Positions 1 to 10,430 of a stretch of 64,000 bases of DNA are shown piece by piece. Both the position numbers and the translations under genes were made by a program. Numbering within the stretch: the stretch's first letter is position 1; each line of letters starts with the position of its first letter. A model generated the notes under the pieces. It saw only the letters and a program-made list of their open reading frames with translations, did not search any database and had not been told where the DNA came from. Source of the stretch: Epiperipatus broadwayi (taxonomy: Eukaryota; Onychophora; Udeonychophora; Euonychophora; Peripatidae); assembly GCA_028023455.1 (NCBI GenBank), contig JAQFVV010012395.1:1118001-1182000 (forward strand). Direction: 5' to 3'.

Positions 1-604
1 AATGTAAAATTATATATTTTTACTATTGTGGTAAACAATTCATTAAGACAAATTTTTTCATGGGTTTGGTTCACTCATGATGCAAGTTGTTATACCAAAT
101 GAAAAAAATTCTTACTTCATGGTGAAGATGTATCACTCTAACTCTTTAATTAAGTAACCCAGCAATTCATATTGCAGTATTTTTATACATAGGCTGGCAT
201 AAAAGTGCCCAGATATTACATCAGAAGTGTTTCACTCACATAATCTTCCTATATGTTATACACAGTTGAGAATAAATGAATAGTTTTATTGCTTGAGAGG
301 TCATAAAATGTTCAAGCACAGAAATGTTGGAATTGATCCAATAATCTTTCAATCCAGTCTTATACTTCATTATTGCACCAAACCACACAAAACACACTTG
401 AGAATCAATACATATTATTTACTCGGTATAAAAATAAACTGATTTTTTTCTAGCAATTTAACTTTTTCATAAAAGAATGTATAACAAAAAGTATAGTCTT
501 ACACATATGGTACTACATCCTAGGGGCTGGCATAAAAATATGCAGCTGTTGGAGACTTTCACCACCGTAAGATTTTTAATTATATGTTTCACAAAGAATC
601 AAAA
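1..604. other. AT-rich stretch, nothing recognised
   Basis: No ORF, repeat element or RNA gene can be supported here. The sequence is AT-rich with short homopolymer runs only. Confidence 0.6.
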
Positions 605-875
605 TTCACAGATTCACACAAACAAGAATCAGTACATAATATAGGATTCATATAGGTGAAAATCAATAGGGATTCACATGTAAAGATCAATACATAATAG
701 ATAGATTCACACAGATGACAATCAGTCATAATATATAGATTCACACAGATAAGAATCAGTACATAATACAGAAATTCTCACAGATAAGAATCATTACATA
801 ATACTAAGATTCCCACATGTGAGAATTAATACTTAACACAGGAAGAATCAATACATAATATAAAAATTCCCATAG
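605..875. repeat. Degenerate minisatellite, ~34-bp unit
   Basis: About eight imperfect copies follow one another. Each contains a form of 'gattcacacagataagaatc' followed by 'agtacataata'. Spacing is roughly 34 bp and copies differ by substitutions and small indels. No coding potential is seen. Unit boundaries were judged by eye, so the copy number is approximate. Confidence 0.75.
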
Positions 876-2078
876 CATATGGATGAATATCATATTTTTA
901 CTAATTCAACTTTCCTATAAGGGGTATATTATAAAACTTATATTACTGAGCATATTTCTTTTACGTCATGATGGTTGATCTACAAGTGTCTTGTTTTTTG
1001 AATTTGAAGATTATGAATAATGGTATTTTTGCTGTATTAAAATATTAAGAAATTATGATGAATATTAGGGGAAAATATGTAGATTATAAGCTGAGGGAGA
1101 AAAAGATTAATGATCTAAAAAGAAGATAATTATGAGATTTTGTAAAATTGAATAAAAATTAGAAAGTCATGGAAAAAGCCAAATTAACATATTGAATATG
1201 CTTTTAAAAAGTCATTTACTCATTATGTCTACCCTCACAATGTACTATTATATCATAAAGCCTACAATAAAAGATATTAAAATATAGAATATGGTTGTCA
1301 GCTATGGCAAATTATCTTAGCAGATATTTAATTCATAATATCCTACTGCTTAGGTTCCTCAATCTTACTTTGAGCCGACAGCATCCACAAGAACAGTGAT
1401 AAGAGAGATATAATAAATTCAATAGTTATTACAAAATAATGAAAGCAGGTTTATGCCTTCAAATAGCACTGCTAATGGGCAATATGACTGAACATATAAA
1501 TATAAGCAATATATGTTGCAGTGTGTTAAATTCTTGAAAGATGAAAACTAGACAAAGTACTATGAATAACTCATAACACATGGCTATTAGTGGTTGCTTG
1601 TTCTTGCTTATCATCTCCTCAATATTTCTATTTATCCTGGCATATCTAGAGGTACATCATAAACTTTAATGAATCTTTTAAAGTTAAATATCGCATTATT
1701 TTATTTCCTTATAAAAATAAATCAACAACCTTTTTTCTGCTGATTTATTTATCAAAAGTATTTTTAACACCCCCCCTCCCTTTGTTGAAGCTAGTGTAGA
1801 ATTGTTTTAAAAAAATATGTAGATTAAATTTCATTAAACATGACAATAAATTTTTTGAAGTGGCGAATTAATTGCTAATAGCCATCGCAATAACAGGAAG
1901 TTGAGTCTGAGGTTAGATTCAAAGATTTCTAACCTGATACCACAAAAACTGATACAGAAAAAACTAGCCAAAAATATTAATGATCATCAAAAAAATAGTT
2001 TCTTTTTTTAATTAGCTTCTGTTTTAAATTGCTGGAAAATGTTTATTAGACTATATATATGTGTGTGTGTAGACTATG
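876..2078. other. AT-rich stretch, nothing recognised
   Basis: No supported gene. It contains a C-rich run near 1770 and ends in a short TA/GT microsatellite (about 2052-2071) directly before the RTE stub. Confidence 0.5.
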
Positions 2079-2287
2079 AGATGATAATAGATGGACAATT
2101 GAAATTTTAAACTGGATTCCAAGAGATTGTAAAAGACCCAGAAAAAGACCACATGTGAGATGGATGGATGAAATAAGAAAATGTGCAGGGATGATGTGAA
2201 GAAGAGAAGCTAAAGATCGGAGATGGATTGAGCTTGGAGAGACCTTCATCCTGCAGTGGATTGATAATGGTTGACGATGATGATGAC
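2079..2287 (+). pseudogene. 5'-truncated RTE LINE, 3' end only
   Basis: The plus strand encodes the extreme C-terminus of the RTE reverse-transcriptase protein (readable pieces include ILNWIPRDCKRP and RWMDEIRKCAG) and then the short GAT-rich 3' tail. It matches the 3' end of the long minus-strand RTE copy at 11.7-14.9 kb. The start falls inside the ORF, as expected from incomplete target-primed reverse transcription. ORFs on the opposite strand here are shadows of this fragment. Confidence 0.85.
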
Positions 2288-2910
2288 ATAGACTATGTGA
2301 GATATGCTGGTATATTTATTGATGTAAAAAGTTATCTAGTAAGTGTTTGTGTGACTTTAATACCAGAACTTGTGGTTATTCCAAATATATCATTTGACAA
2401 TGTTTAATATGATATATCTACACTATCATACTTAAAACTATAAAATTATCTTTTGAAAGTAAAGTATATACAAATTATTTTAATTATATCATATCAGCAA
2501 TTGTTCTATTTATGAGCCAGAGAACATATTATAGTAGGATGTTTTAAAATTATCGTCAAATAAAGATGTAATGCATCATTCAATTTATGTATGCCATTGT
2601 TTCATAGCAAATGCATAACTTTTTACAATATTTTTTTATGGGTGATATTACATCATCTCCCATGTTGATTAGATATTATATGAAGGGTTTTTTATATTTT
2701 TGCTTTTTTAATAAAGCATTACCAAGATTAAATGTCACGAACAATTTTCCAAATTATGGCATTTAGTGCAGAATGTCCTAAATAAACTTCCTTGGCTTAA
2801 AATAATTTCTTAAAATTAACATGTCTAGACTTTCAGTCATCATGCCTATTCTTATAAGCATAACCTTTAATCTTGAACTTCTTTTTTCTTTTAAAAATAG
2901 TCAGTATAAA
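2288..2910. other. AT-rich stretch, nothing recognised
   Basis: No gene, element boundary or structured repeat was seen between the RTE stub and the left arm of the fold-back element. Confidence 0.5.
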
Positions 2911-3441
2911 CAATATTCATCAAAATATAAAATCACAAACCAATTTTCTTTAAAAAACTTGTTTTTTATTATTATGACTATATGAATTTTAATTTCAAGA
3001 GCAACGTTTCGACTATTTACTTCCTTATAGTCTTTTTCAAGCCACTAAAATATACAAAAAATAATAAAACAAATTAAATAAAACATTATATAATCATTAA
3101 ACTCTACATATATTTCAAATCTTCTCAAAATAAAAGATTCTTTTTTAAAAAAAATCTTTTTTCCCTTTAAAGACATAAATTTAATATAAAACATTAGAAC
3201 ATTACCTTCCTCTATTTAAACAACCTACAATTTAAACTTCAATTTAAAACACTCTGTTTAAATTATATTTAGATAAAATACCTCAAAACCAGTCCCATCA
3301 CCCACAACAATCAATTAGTTTTTTTTCTTTTATTCCTATATTGTTTAAATTCCCTACTATAAAAAATTTTTCCTTTTTTAAACTTACTTTATAATTAATT
3401 ATTGTTTCTAAAAGTTCTATTTTTTTTTTGCAAATGATGTG

Positions 3442-3750
3442 ACTAGTTTTTATCTTTTATAAAATCAATTAGTTTTTTATTCATATATGGTTTAAATTCC
3501 TTAATATAAAAATTTTCCTTTAAAAATCTTTCTTTATAATTAATTACTGTTTCTAAAAGTTCTATTTTGTAATTGATGTGACCAGATTTACATTTATGAA
3601 AAAAAATTTGCAGATTTTTTATCAGATAAATGTTGTTTTAATCTTGTTCTTAACTTATTTTTTGTATTTCCAATAAAAGAAACACTTTTACCAACATTCC
3701 AGCAGTCTAAACATTTTATCATATATACACCTTTCATAGCTTCAAGCATA
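3442..3750 (-). pseudogene. Penelope GIY-YIG endonuclease fragment (left arm)
   Basis: This is the mirror copy of the fragment in the right arm. Read on the minus strand it gives the same GVY and YIG blocks and the RTRLKQH helix. It differs from the right arm by only a few substitutions. No upstream RT domain is attached. Confidence 0.65.
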
Positions 3751-3771
3751 TTAATGTTAATGAAAAAAAAT

Positions 3772-4222
3772 GATATGCTTGAAGCTATGAAAGGTGTATA
3801 TATGATAAAATGTTTAGACTGCTGGAATGTTGGTAAAAGTGTTTCTTATATTGGAAATACAAAAAATAAGTTAAGAACAAGATTAAAACAACATTTATCT
3901 GATAAAAAATCTGCAAATTTTTTTTCATAAATGTAAATCTGGTCACATCAATTACAAAATAGAACTTTTAGAAACAGTAATTAATTATAAAGAAAGATTT
4001 TTAAAGGAAAATTTTTATATTAAGGAATTTAAACCATATATGAATAAAAAACTAATTGATTTTATAAAAGATAAAAACTAGTCACATCATTTGCAAAAAA
4101 AAAATAGAACTTTTAGAAACAATAATTAATTATAAAGTAAGTTTAAAAAAGGAAAAATTTTTTATAGTAGGGAATTTAAACAATATAGGAATAAAAGAAA
4201 AAAAACTAATTGATTGTTGTGG
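3772..4222 (+). pseudogene. Penelope GIY-YIG endonuclease fragment (right arm)
   Basis: The plus strand reads LEAMKGVYMIKC, then SYIGNTKNKLRTRLKQH: a GVY...YIG pair followed by the conserved Arg and His of the GIY-YIG nuclease fold. After one frameshift near 3928 it resumes as CKSGHINYKIELLET and FLKENFYIKEFKPY, with the glutamate-containing helix. In PLEs this domain nicks target DNA and sits C-terminal to the reverse transcriptase. The C-terminal half is then repeated once (about 4080-4222) as a diverged tandem copy with frameshifts. Only this domain remains, so the fragment is non-functional. Confidence 0.75.
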
Positions 4223-4612
4223 GTGATGGGACTGGTTTTGAGGTATTTTATCTAAATATAATTTAAACAGAGTGTTTTAAATAGAAGTTTAAATTGTAGG
4301 TTGTTTAAATAGAGGAAGGTAATGTTCTAATGTTTTATATTAAATTTATGTCTTTAAAGGGAAAAAAGATTTTTTTTAAAAAAGAATCTTTTATTTTGAG
4401 AAGATTTGAAATATATGTAGAGTTTAATGATTATATAATGTTTTATTTAATTTGTTTTATTATTTTTTGTATATTTTAGTGGCTTGAAAAAGACTATAAG
4501 GAAGTAAATAGTCGAAACGTTGCTCTTGAAATTAAAATTCATATAGTCATAATAATAAAAAACAAGTTTTTTAAAGAAAATTGGTTTGTGATTTTATATT
4601 TTGATGAATATT

Positions 4613-5787
4613 ATTCTTATAAGTATTCATCACATCTGGATATTCATAAATTTATTATGCCTGTAATTATTTCACATGGTCATGAAAATAATTATCATGC
4701 ATGGATCTATAAATAATCACCCCAGCTTATGGAGATGGTTTTTTTTTTTATATATACTATCAACATTTACTTTTTATTTATTTTTACATATAGACAATAT
4801 ATATATATTTACCAAAATAAATTAACACAATAATTTCTCTAGCTTATATTTAATCTCTATTTAACATAATCCACTATTTATACAGATAGGAATTCATCTG
4901 ATATTGCTCAATTCATGATCTATATATGTAAACATGAATATTAATTAAATGTGGTTTTGAACTCATACAAATAAATATACTATTCATTTATGCATGCATA
5001 TATATACCAATATGAGTTTTTTTTTAATATTAAAATATAAAAACAATTAATTATCATCATAATAATTTATTATAAATCTTCATTTCATTGTACATAACAT
5101 TCAATTTTATAAGCTTTATTTATTAACATACACTACACACACAATTCTTAATATTATTATGTTTGGAAATGTAAAACAAATGCAATTGTATGTTGTGTTT
5201 CATCATTATGAATTAACTAACAAAAGTAAGGTCTCTCCAAAAAAAAAAGAAAGATTAGTTTTTCTCCCTTTCTCTATATCTCAAACACTAATAATTATTC
5301 CTTTTGTAAAAGTCAATTTCTTTCTCCTCTTACTTTTTTGCTTTTTATTCTCTGTGTACTCTTCAATTTTCTTTCACTTCACACTAATCTCAAAAATATC
5401 CTTTTTTCATTTACTCTTCTCATTACTTCTACATTGTTGATATTATCTTTTCAACTTATATCAGTTATTCTTTTACATATCTGTATCTCTAAAAACTTTC
5501 CCTCCCTTTATACAATAACTTCATATAAAGATATATTTCAAAAAGCAAATTTTAACTCATGAAATATTAAGAAGTTTCAAATACTGATTCCAAGCTATTT
5601 AATGATTTTCTTAACCTCTTAAAGCATTATGACAGTCGTGATCAACCTTCAATTACAGACATTTTAAAAATACTTGTATTCTTCTTTTTTAACTTGTATG
5701 TATTGATCATATTACTAAATATAAGCAATCATATCTTCTTTCTTATAATCATTATTCAATACAATAATCTTGTTATTATTTTATTTG
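4613..5787. other. AT-rich stretch, nothing recognised
   Basis: Two open frames near 5159-5562 are low-complexity, Phe/Leu/Ser-rich translations of T-rich DNA and are not supported as genes. No element boundary was recognised. Confidence 0.5.
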
Positions 5788-5824
5788 CCTAGTTTTGACT
5801 TTCTAGTAGTCTTCATCAGAGCTA
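5788..5824 (-). ncRNA. Degenerate hammerhead-like motif (PLE relic)
   Basis: The minus strand has an intact CTGATGA box, a possible GACT/AGTC stem II, then AAAAC where GAAAC is expected, then CTAG. It has the order of a hammerhead ribozyme with the first G of the GAAA box lost, so it is probably inactive. It is likely a relic of a PLE terminus; no PLE ORF is attached. Confidence 0.35.
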
Positions 5825-5888
5825 CAAAATATGTATATATATAAACATAATACAAATAATAAATATATTATTACATACATAATTCTTA

Positions 5889-6107
5889 ATTTATTGACAA
5901 AAAATTTAACTTTTTGTATATATCTTTATATTTATATTAATTTTCATTATAAAATGTATTATAAAAAATAAAAGATATGTATATAGAGAATTGATCGCAA
6001 TAAAAAATAGTTATAATTAAATAATATTAGGTAAAATAAATACAAAACAAATTCAAATATAAATGTAAAATTACATGTAAAGAGTTAAGTTTTTTGTCAA
6101 TAAATTT
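5889..6107. repeat. Short inverted repeat, MITE-like
   Basis: Arms of about 23 bp (TTTATTGACAAAAAATTTAA type) lie at 5889-5912 and 6084-6107 as near-perfect inverted copies around ~170 bp of AT-rich DNA. No transposase and no clear target duplication are seen. It may be a small non-autonomous DNA transposon. Confidence 0.4.
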
Positions 6108-6119
6108 GAAAATGTATAC

Positions 6120-6235
6120 TAAACATCACATGATCACTATTCCCTATGCTTACACGAGTTGTTAAACAGAGACAAAATCTCCAAACAATAGCGCTCTTCA
6201 GTGCAAGCCAGAATAATCAATGGATGTATATGTGT
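6120..6235. repeat. Diverged fragment of the 466-bp repeat family
   Basis: It contains 'aaacatcacatgatcacta' and, downstream, 'caatcaatgg' next to a GTGCAAGCC block. The same order occurs at the start of each unit of the 28.5-30.8 kb array. The hammerhead part is missing. It is a truncated, older copy of that family. Confidence 0.45.
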
Positions 6236-6360
6236 TAGACTATTTCCACTATCCATCAGTAAATGTTGAATGTATAGAAAATGTTAAACTTTAATAAACT
6301 TTTCAAATACAAACAACTTGTTAGTAATAACACACAAATGGACAACTCAGATTAATAATG

Positions 6361-6404
6361 ACATAACATTTCGAGCAGTATTATTCTCCACTCTTCTTCA
6401 GATG
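6361..6404 (-). ncRNA. Hammerhead-like motif in PLE 3' region
   Basis: On the minus strand a CTGAAGA box (fits CTGANGA) is followed by a possible stem II closed by GAG/CTC and by GAAAT. This is the position where PLE termini carry hammerhead ribozymes. Stem III is poorly formed, so activity is doubtful. Confidence 0.4.
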
Positions 6405-6424
6405 TTGCTGGCCTGACCAGTGAC

Positions 6425-6495
6425 AGTATTAGCATAGGAGTTGAATTCGCACCTTTAGGCAAATGCTCTAACCAAGTGAGCTATTCTGTCAAAGA
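6425..6495 (-). repeat. tRNA-like segment in PLE 3' region
   Basis: The minus strand reads 'tagctcacttggttagagc', very close to a tRNA D-arm/A-box, and about 30 bp later a degenerate B-box (gcgaattcaactcc). No acceptor stem pairing is evident, so this is not a functional tRNA. It is either a SINE inserted in the PLE or a tRNA-derived part of its 3' region. Confidence 0.5.
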
Positions 6496-6639
6496 CAAAA
6501 GATAATAGAAATTTCATATATTTATATATGAGGCCGAATCCTTCAATTTTTTTTCCAAATCCTCCTGAATTCTTCAATTTTTTTATATTATTTTTTTCTA
6601 AAAGCAAGATTAATTAGGTGTCCATATATTGTGTATTGC

Positions 6640-8150
6640 CATACTGGGTTGACTTATAAGGATTATTTGCCATTGTCACATGAGCAGCTTCCTTCAATGT
6701 TCTTCTTTGCACCTTTATCTCTGTATTCAATATTTTTGTATTTCCCAATTAAACATAGGACCATTAGTATATACATGATCTGTTACTGTTTTCTCTTTTA
6801 ATCATTAGTTTGTATTCTTTCAATCACTGTTCAACAGAGCGACAGATCTCACCAATATACTTCCACATTCACATGGTATTTTCATAGATAGTTTTTGTTC
6901 TTCAGCATTTCCAGTTTAAGCTTGGTAGAAGTAAGAATTCCTCAAAGCATGGTATGGCTTTGGAAAGCTGTTGTAATGTTATATTGACTGTGGATATTTT
7001 TTAATTTGTCTGCCATTCCTGATATGTATAACCACATTACAGTACCAATAATTGTTTTTTCTTTTGGGGATTCTTTTTGTTATCCATTAAAGGATTTTGT
7101 GATGACCACTGATGAATAACCAATCTTCATGAGAGTATGTTCTATGTGGATATTTTCATTTTCCAAATAACTGATTTCTGAACTTCCTTTGGTCTGTTTC
7201 ATAGTAATAGTATAATTCCATGTTTAGTGCTGCTGATATGATTGGATATATATGATAAGTGCTTTCCAGTGTGTGTTGGTTTCCTATAAACTGTTGATTT
7301 TGATTTTGCCAGAGGGAATCTTGTCACAAGAACATCTGAGAATTCCAATTTTTTGTTGTTAGTCTGATTTCATTGTGAATTTAATTGAAGGAGATATGTT
7401 GTTGATATGCATCCAGAATGATAGTAATTGTGCCTCACCTTATGGCCATACCACAAATATATCAGCAACATAGCAAACCCACACTTTAGGTGGACCATGG
7501 AGTAGTATTTATAGCTGTAGTTTCAAGTTCTTCCATGTAAAGATTGCTCACCAGGATGACTGGTGATCCCATGACCATCCCTAGACTTTGATGGAAGGAA
7601 TTCTGAGTTATATTGAAAGTACATTATTGTTATGCAGAATGTTAATAACTTCATTATACTATCAGTAGGTAGAGTTGTTCTAGTTTGTATCTATTATCAT
7701 CATATAACTGTTGCCTTACAATAGACAATGCCTCATCACATAGACTTTCCATGTCAAAGCTTACCAATATGTCAATTCTTTCCATTTTCATGTCCCTAAT
7801 TCTACAAAGTGCTTAGAATTCATGATGAAGGATTGTGTCCTATATTCAAATGGACTAAGAACTTTGAGAAGAAATTTAGACTAATTTGACATGATGAATT
7901 TCTAGAACTAACAATAAGCCTTAAAGAAATTGTGGAATTTAGAAAGTTCCCATGAGTGAGGAATCTTGCTGAAATACAAAGTTAATTTACTTTTTCTGAA
8001 TCACTGAAATACCTGAGATGCTTCCAGAGTAATGTTTGTACTTTTACTTCTGTGTTTGGAATTGAATTTTTTTACTACTTTTTTGTATTGACCTGCTGGA
8101 GAAGTCCTTGTATTTTGTTATAATAATTAGTTTTATCCATTACAACTATT
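6640..8150 (-). pseudogene. Penelope RT + GIY-YIG endonuclease pseudogene
   Basis: Conceptual translation of the minus strand, switching frames, gives the PLE order. DILVSFDMESL is RT motif A. A degraded GxxxGSP/LYMEELE-like block follows. VCYVADIFVVWP is the catalytic YxDD motif C with one Asp changed to Ala. FTMKSD then leads to a 'PFLDVLV'-like region. The C-terminal GIY-YIG region follows, recognised from EICRSVEQ.LKEYK and NTKILNTE blocks, which match PLE endonucleases (GRSVEQRLKEH, TKILDRE). At least ten stops or frameshifts are present. The intact protein would copy RNA at a nicked target end. The altered motif C and the interruptions rule out activity. Confidence 0.7.
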
Positions 8151-8290
8151 ACAACTATCGTATTATTTTTGTCAGCAGAAAGAATGATTATAGATGTATC
8201 CTGTTTGTGTCATTACTAACAAGTGTTGTCTATCTGTGTGTTATTATTAACAAGTTGTTTGTATTTGAAACGTTTTAATAAAGTTTAAAA

Positions 8291-8525
8291 TTTTCTAATT
8301 TTCTATATATTCATCATTTACTGATAGATGATTAAAATGATCCAATTTATTATCATATCCAATATACCATCATCACAAACTTTCATGCAAATACTAAATG
8401 AATGTATATATATATATAGTGATATATTTCCATTACTGTGCCAGATAATAGATCTTTTGGAAGTTTGAAATTGATACTTATGTAAAGAATAAATAACTTT
8501 TTCTCCATTATCAAGACTCCTATAT
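8291..8525. other. AT-rich stretch, nothing recognised
   Basis: Short AT-rich interval with a TA microsatellite near 8404-8420. The minus-strand open frame here overlaps no recognisable protein. Confidence 0.5.
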
Positions 8526-8539
8526 AACTCTCTAAATCT

Positions 8540-8635
8540 CATGTGTCATAGCATCAACCGGGAAGTGAACCCACTATCCCAGGACAACTTCTTGTAAAGC
8601 AGCCGTCACTGACCTCTCGACCACCAATGCCTGAC
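8540..8635 (-). mobile_element. tRNA-like short retroelement with target duplication
   Basis: The minus strand carries 'tggtggtcgagaggtcag', resembling a Ser/Leu-type A-box, a CTGC-TTTACAA-type anticodon arm, an extended variable region and a B-box (gggttcacttcccg). The 96-bp insert is flanked by aactctctaaatct (8526-8539) and aactctctaactct (8636-8649), one mismatch in 14: a target-site duplication. A second copy lies at 56976-57069. It is a tRNA-derived SINE or tRNA retropseudogene, presumably mobilised by a LINE. No separate SINE body is visible and the anticodon stem is imperfect. Confidence 0.75.
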
Positions 8636-8649
8636 AACTCTCTAACTCT

Positions 8650-9995
8650 AATATATAATTTGCCGGACATTAACCAAAGATGATACTAAATTGCTTCATT
8701 CTCTTTTAAAATTGACCTATTGTTCTCTAATGTAATCAAGAAAAATCTACAACACTATTAATCATATATAAATAAACTATATGACTATCATCAAACATTT
8801 TATATTATCAGATTGTTGGGTACTCTTATGTTGCTTCATAATAATAATAAAAAAAACAGACTCACCAATCTCAGTAGAGTTTGTTTTAAAAAAAGCCAAT
8901 TCCATATATATATATATATATCTACAAAGAATAAAATTTTATTCTTACAGTTATCATTGCCTCAATTTATCTTTCATATAAATTCTTGGATTTCAGACAA
9001 AGTGGGACTCATCCATTTGGAAGATACGGGTTTTTGTAAGATTATGTTATTTATATTTGGGAGTTGGAGATATCTTTATTCTCTCTTGCCATAAATTTTA
9101 TAATGTTATACATAAAAAAAAAAAAAAGTGATCATTTTCAAGATTATTAAAATGAACTTTTAATTATTCTATCCTTTGAACTAATTTCAATACAGCCTTA
9201 TTTACATCTAAAATGAATTAAATTTCATTCTCACAATTATCATTGTTTAAATTTGTCTCGTATAGTGAGCTTTATCTGTTTTAGTCATGCAAGTTCTTGT
9301 ATTGTAGATAAACTAGAACTCGTGTTGTCTATTTGACAGTTAGATATGAATTTCTCGGAGATTTTAACATTATTTGCATAAAGCAATTGGAGAGATCTTA
9401 GCTCTCATTACATAATATTTCATACCATAATAAGTAGGTGATTAACAAGGTTTTTCTACCCCAAAAAATATTTAAGATAGTTTAAAGATTTTTTACTTGT
9501 CGAAAAAAATTTACAAGTTTCATCCGGATTCAAGAATTAGATAACAGGCAAATAAACTATTGTATTATTTTTTTAAAATATACATATGAATCAGTAATAT
9601 CTAGCTAATATTCTGGGTAGGTAATTCAGAAATAAGAGTAGATGATTGAGAAATAATAAAAAAATCAATCTAATCAACATAAGTAGAATTGCTAGATTAT
9701 TTTGAGGCTTGAACAATCCAACTATAGTATACTCGGCCATAAGAATATTTATTTATATAATATAACTCTTTTAAAATCATAAAAATACTTCTATGTTTTT
9801 TACAAGATCATATTTTTGATAAATATACAGTTTTAGGGGCTACAAGAAATCTTTATACAAAAATGACTGCTAGGAAACATCGTGTTTAATACTTACATTA
9901 TTACTATTATTTTTAAAAAATAAATTATTTAGAAAAAAATTAATTAAAGTAATTACACTTTATTATTATTTTTTGTATTAACTTATTAACAGAAA
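8650..9995. other. AT-rich stretch, nothing recognised
   Basis: No gene is supported. The open frames at 8781-9094 translate low-complexity DNA including a TA microsatellite at about 8904-8921. Confidence 0.5.
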
Positions 9996-9999
9996 AATG

Positions 10000-10430
10000 A
10001 AAAAAAGATATAAAGGCAGATTTTTGTGCCCATAAGAATAGCAGTTGTTCTACCTGGAACAGTTACAAGGAAGCACTCATTTATTCTCTGCACAAGTCAC
10101 CAAATATCCACAGTTGTGCAAGTATTCTCCCCTGATTTTTATACTTGGTAAAAAAAGTTTCATCGATTTTGACAATAGTGATGTTAGACAAATCTAGCTG
10201 ATCTTTACTCCATTCGATGAAAATACAAGCTGCCATCTACGTAGACAGGAAAAATATAAGTACTGATTGTTTTAAAGATATTTTTTAGGATCTAACTCCA
10301 ACTATTCTATTTTAATGCTACCAACTATTGTAGGCTTGAGCAATTAATAGATACTGGTGGATAGCTTCAAACTAATTTCTACATAAGGATTTTCACATGA
10401 ATCTAAATACACCTGGATCTTTTGAAATAA
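10000..10430 (-). pseudogene. Merlin/ISXO2-like DDE transposase remnant
   Basis: The minus strand reads IVKIDETFFTKYKNQGRI, LAQLWIFGDLCRE and, after a frameshift, ECFLVTVPGRTTAILM. This matches the core of Merlin/IS1595-type (ISXO2) transposases, whose usual form is V.IDE..F...K...GR.L...WVFGG..RE....F...V..R...TL. The D of IDET would be the first catalytic Asp. The flanking parts of the protein are too eroded to read and terminal inverted repeats were not found. Two stops and at least one frameshift lie within the readable part, so it is dead. Confidence 0.65.

Larger units (their letters stand above)
2911..4612. mobile_element. 1.7-kb fold-back Penelope-like element
   Basis: Two arms of about 840 bp (2911-3750 and 3772-4612) are near-perfect reverse complements around a spacer of about 21 bp. 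Each arm carries the same PLE 3' region: a GIY-YIG endonuclease fragment, an AT-rich 3' untranslated part and a terminal block with a GACTAT/ATAGTC stem followed by GAAACGTT. In PLEs that block corresponds to a hammerhead-ribozyme-like terminus; here the first core box is degenerate (CTTGAAA instead of CTGANGA). PLEs are telomerase-related retroelements, often found with inverted or tandem terminal copies. No reverse-transcriptase domain is present, so the copy cannot move by itself. Arms this similar imply a young event, gene conversion or an assembly fold-back. Confidence 0.75.
6290..8290 (-). mobile_element. Decayed Penelope-like element
   Basis: A minus-strand PLE body (RT plus GIY-YIG) is enclosed by inverted copies of one tail. 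The tail 'ttactaacaagttgtttgta' lies on the minus strand at about 6290-6345, and its counterpart on the plus strand at about 8205-8285. The 3' region also holds a tRNA-like block and a hammerhead-like block. PLEs typically carry such terminal copies, partly inverted. Stops and frameshifts throughout make it non-functional. The outer limits are set by the tail copies; no target duplication was found. Confidence 0.7.

Noticed and set aside
5159-5562. Hydrophobic open frames suggesting a small membrane protein
   Set aside because: Composition is that expected from T-rich low-complexity DNA, two frames overlap, and no start context or motif supports a gene.
6425-6495. Functional tRNA gene on the minus strand
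   Set aside because: A-box good, but the B-box is degenerate and no acceptor stem forms.
7085-7125. CACTGATGA on the plus strand as a hammerhead core
   Set aside because: It lies within the minus-strand PLE coding region, and the required GAAA box and stems are absent.
8540-8635. Functional tRNA gene
   Set aside because: Acceptor stem pairing is incomplete, the anticodon stem is mismatched, and target duplications flank the block, so it is a retroposed copy.
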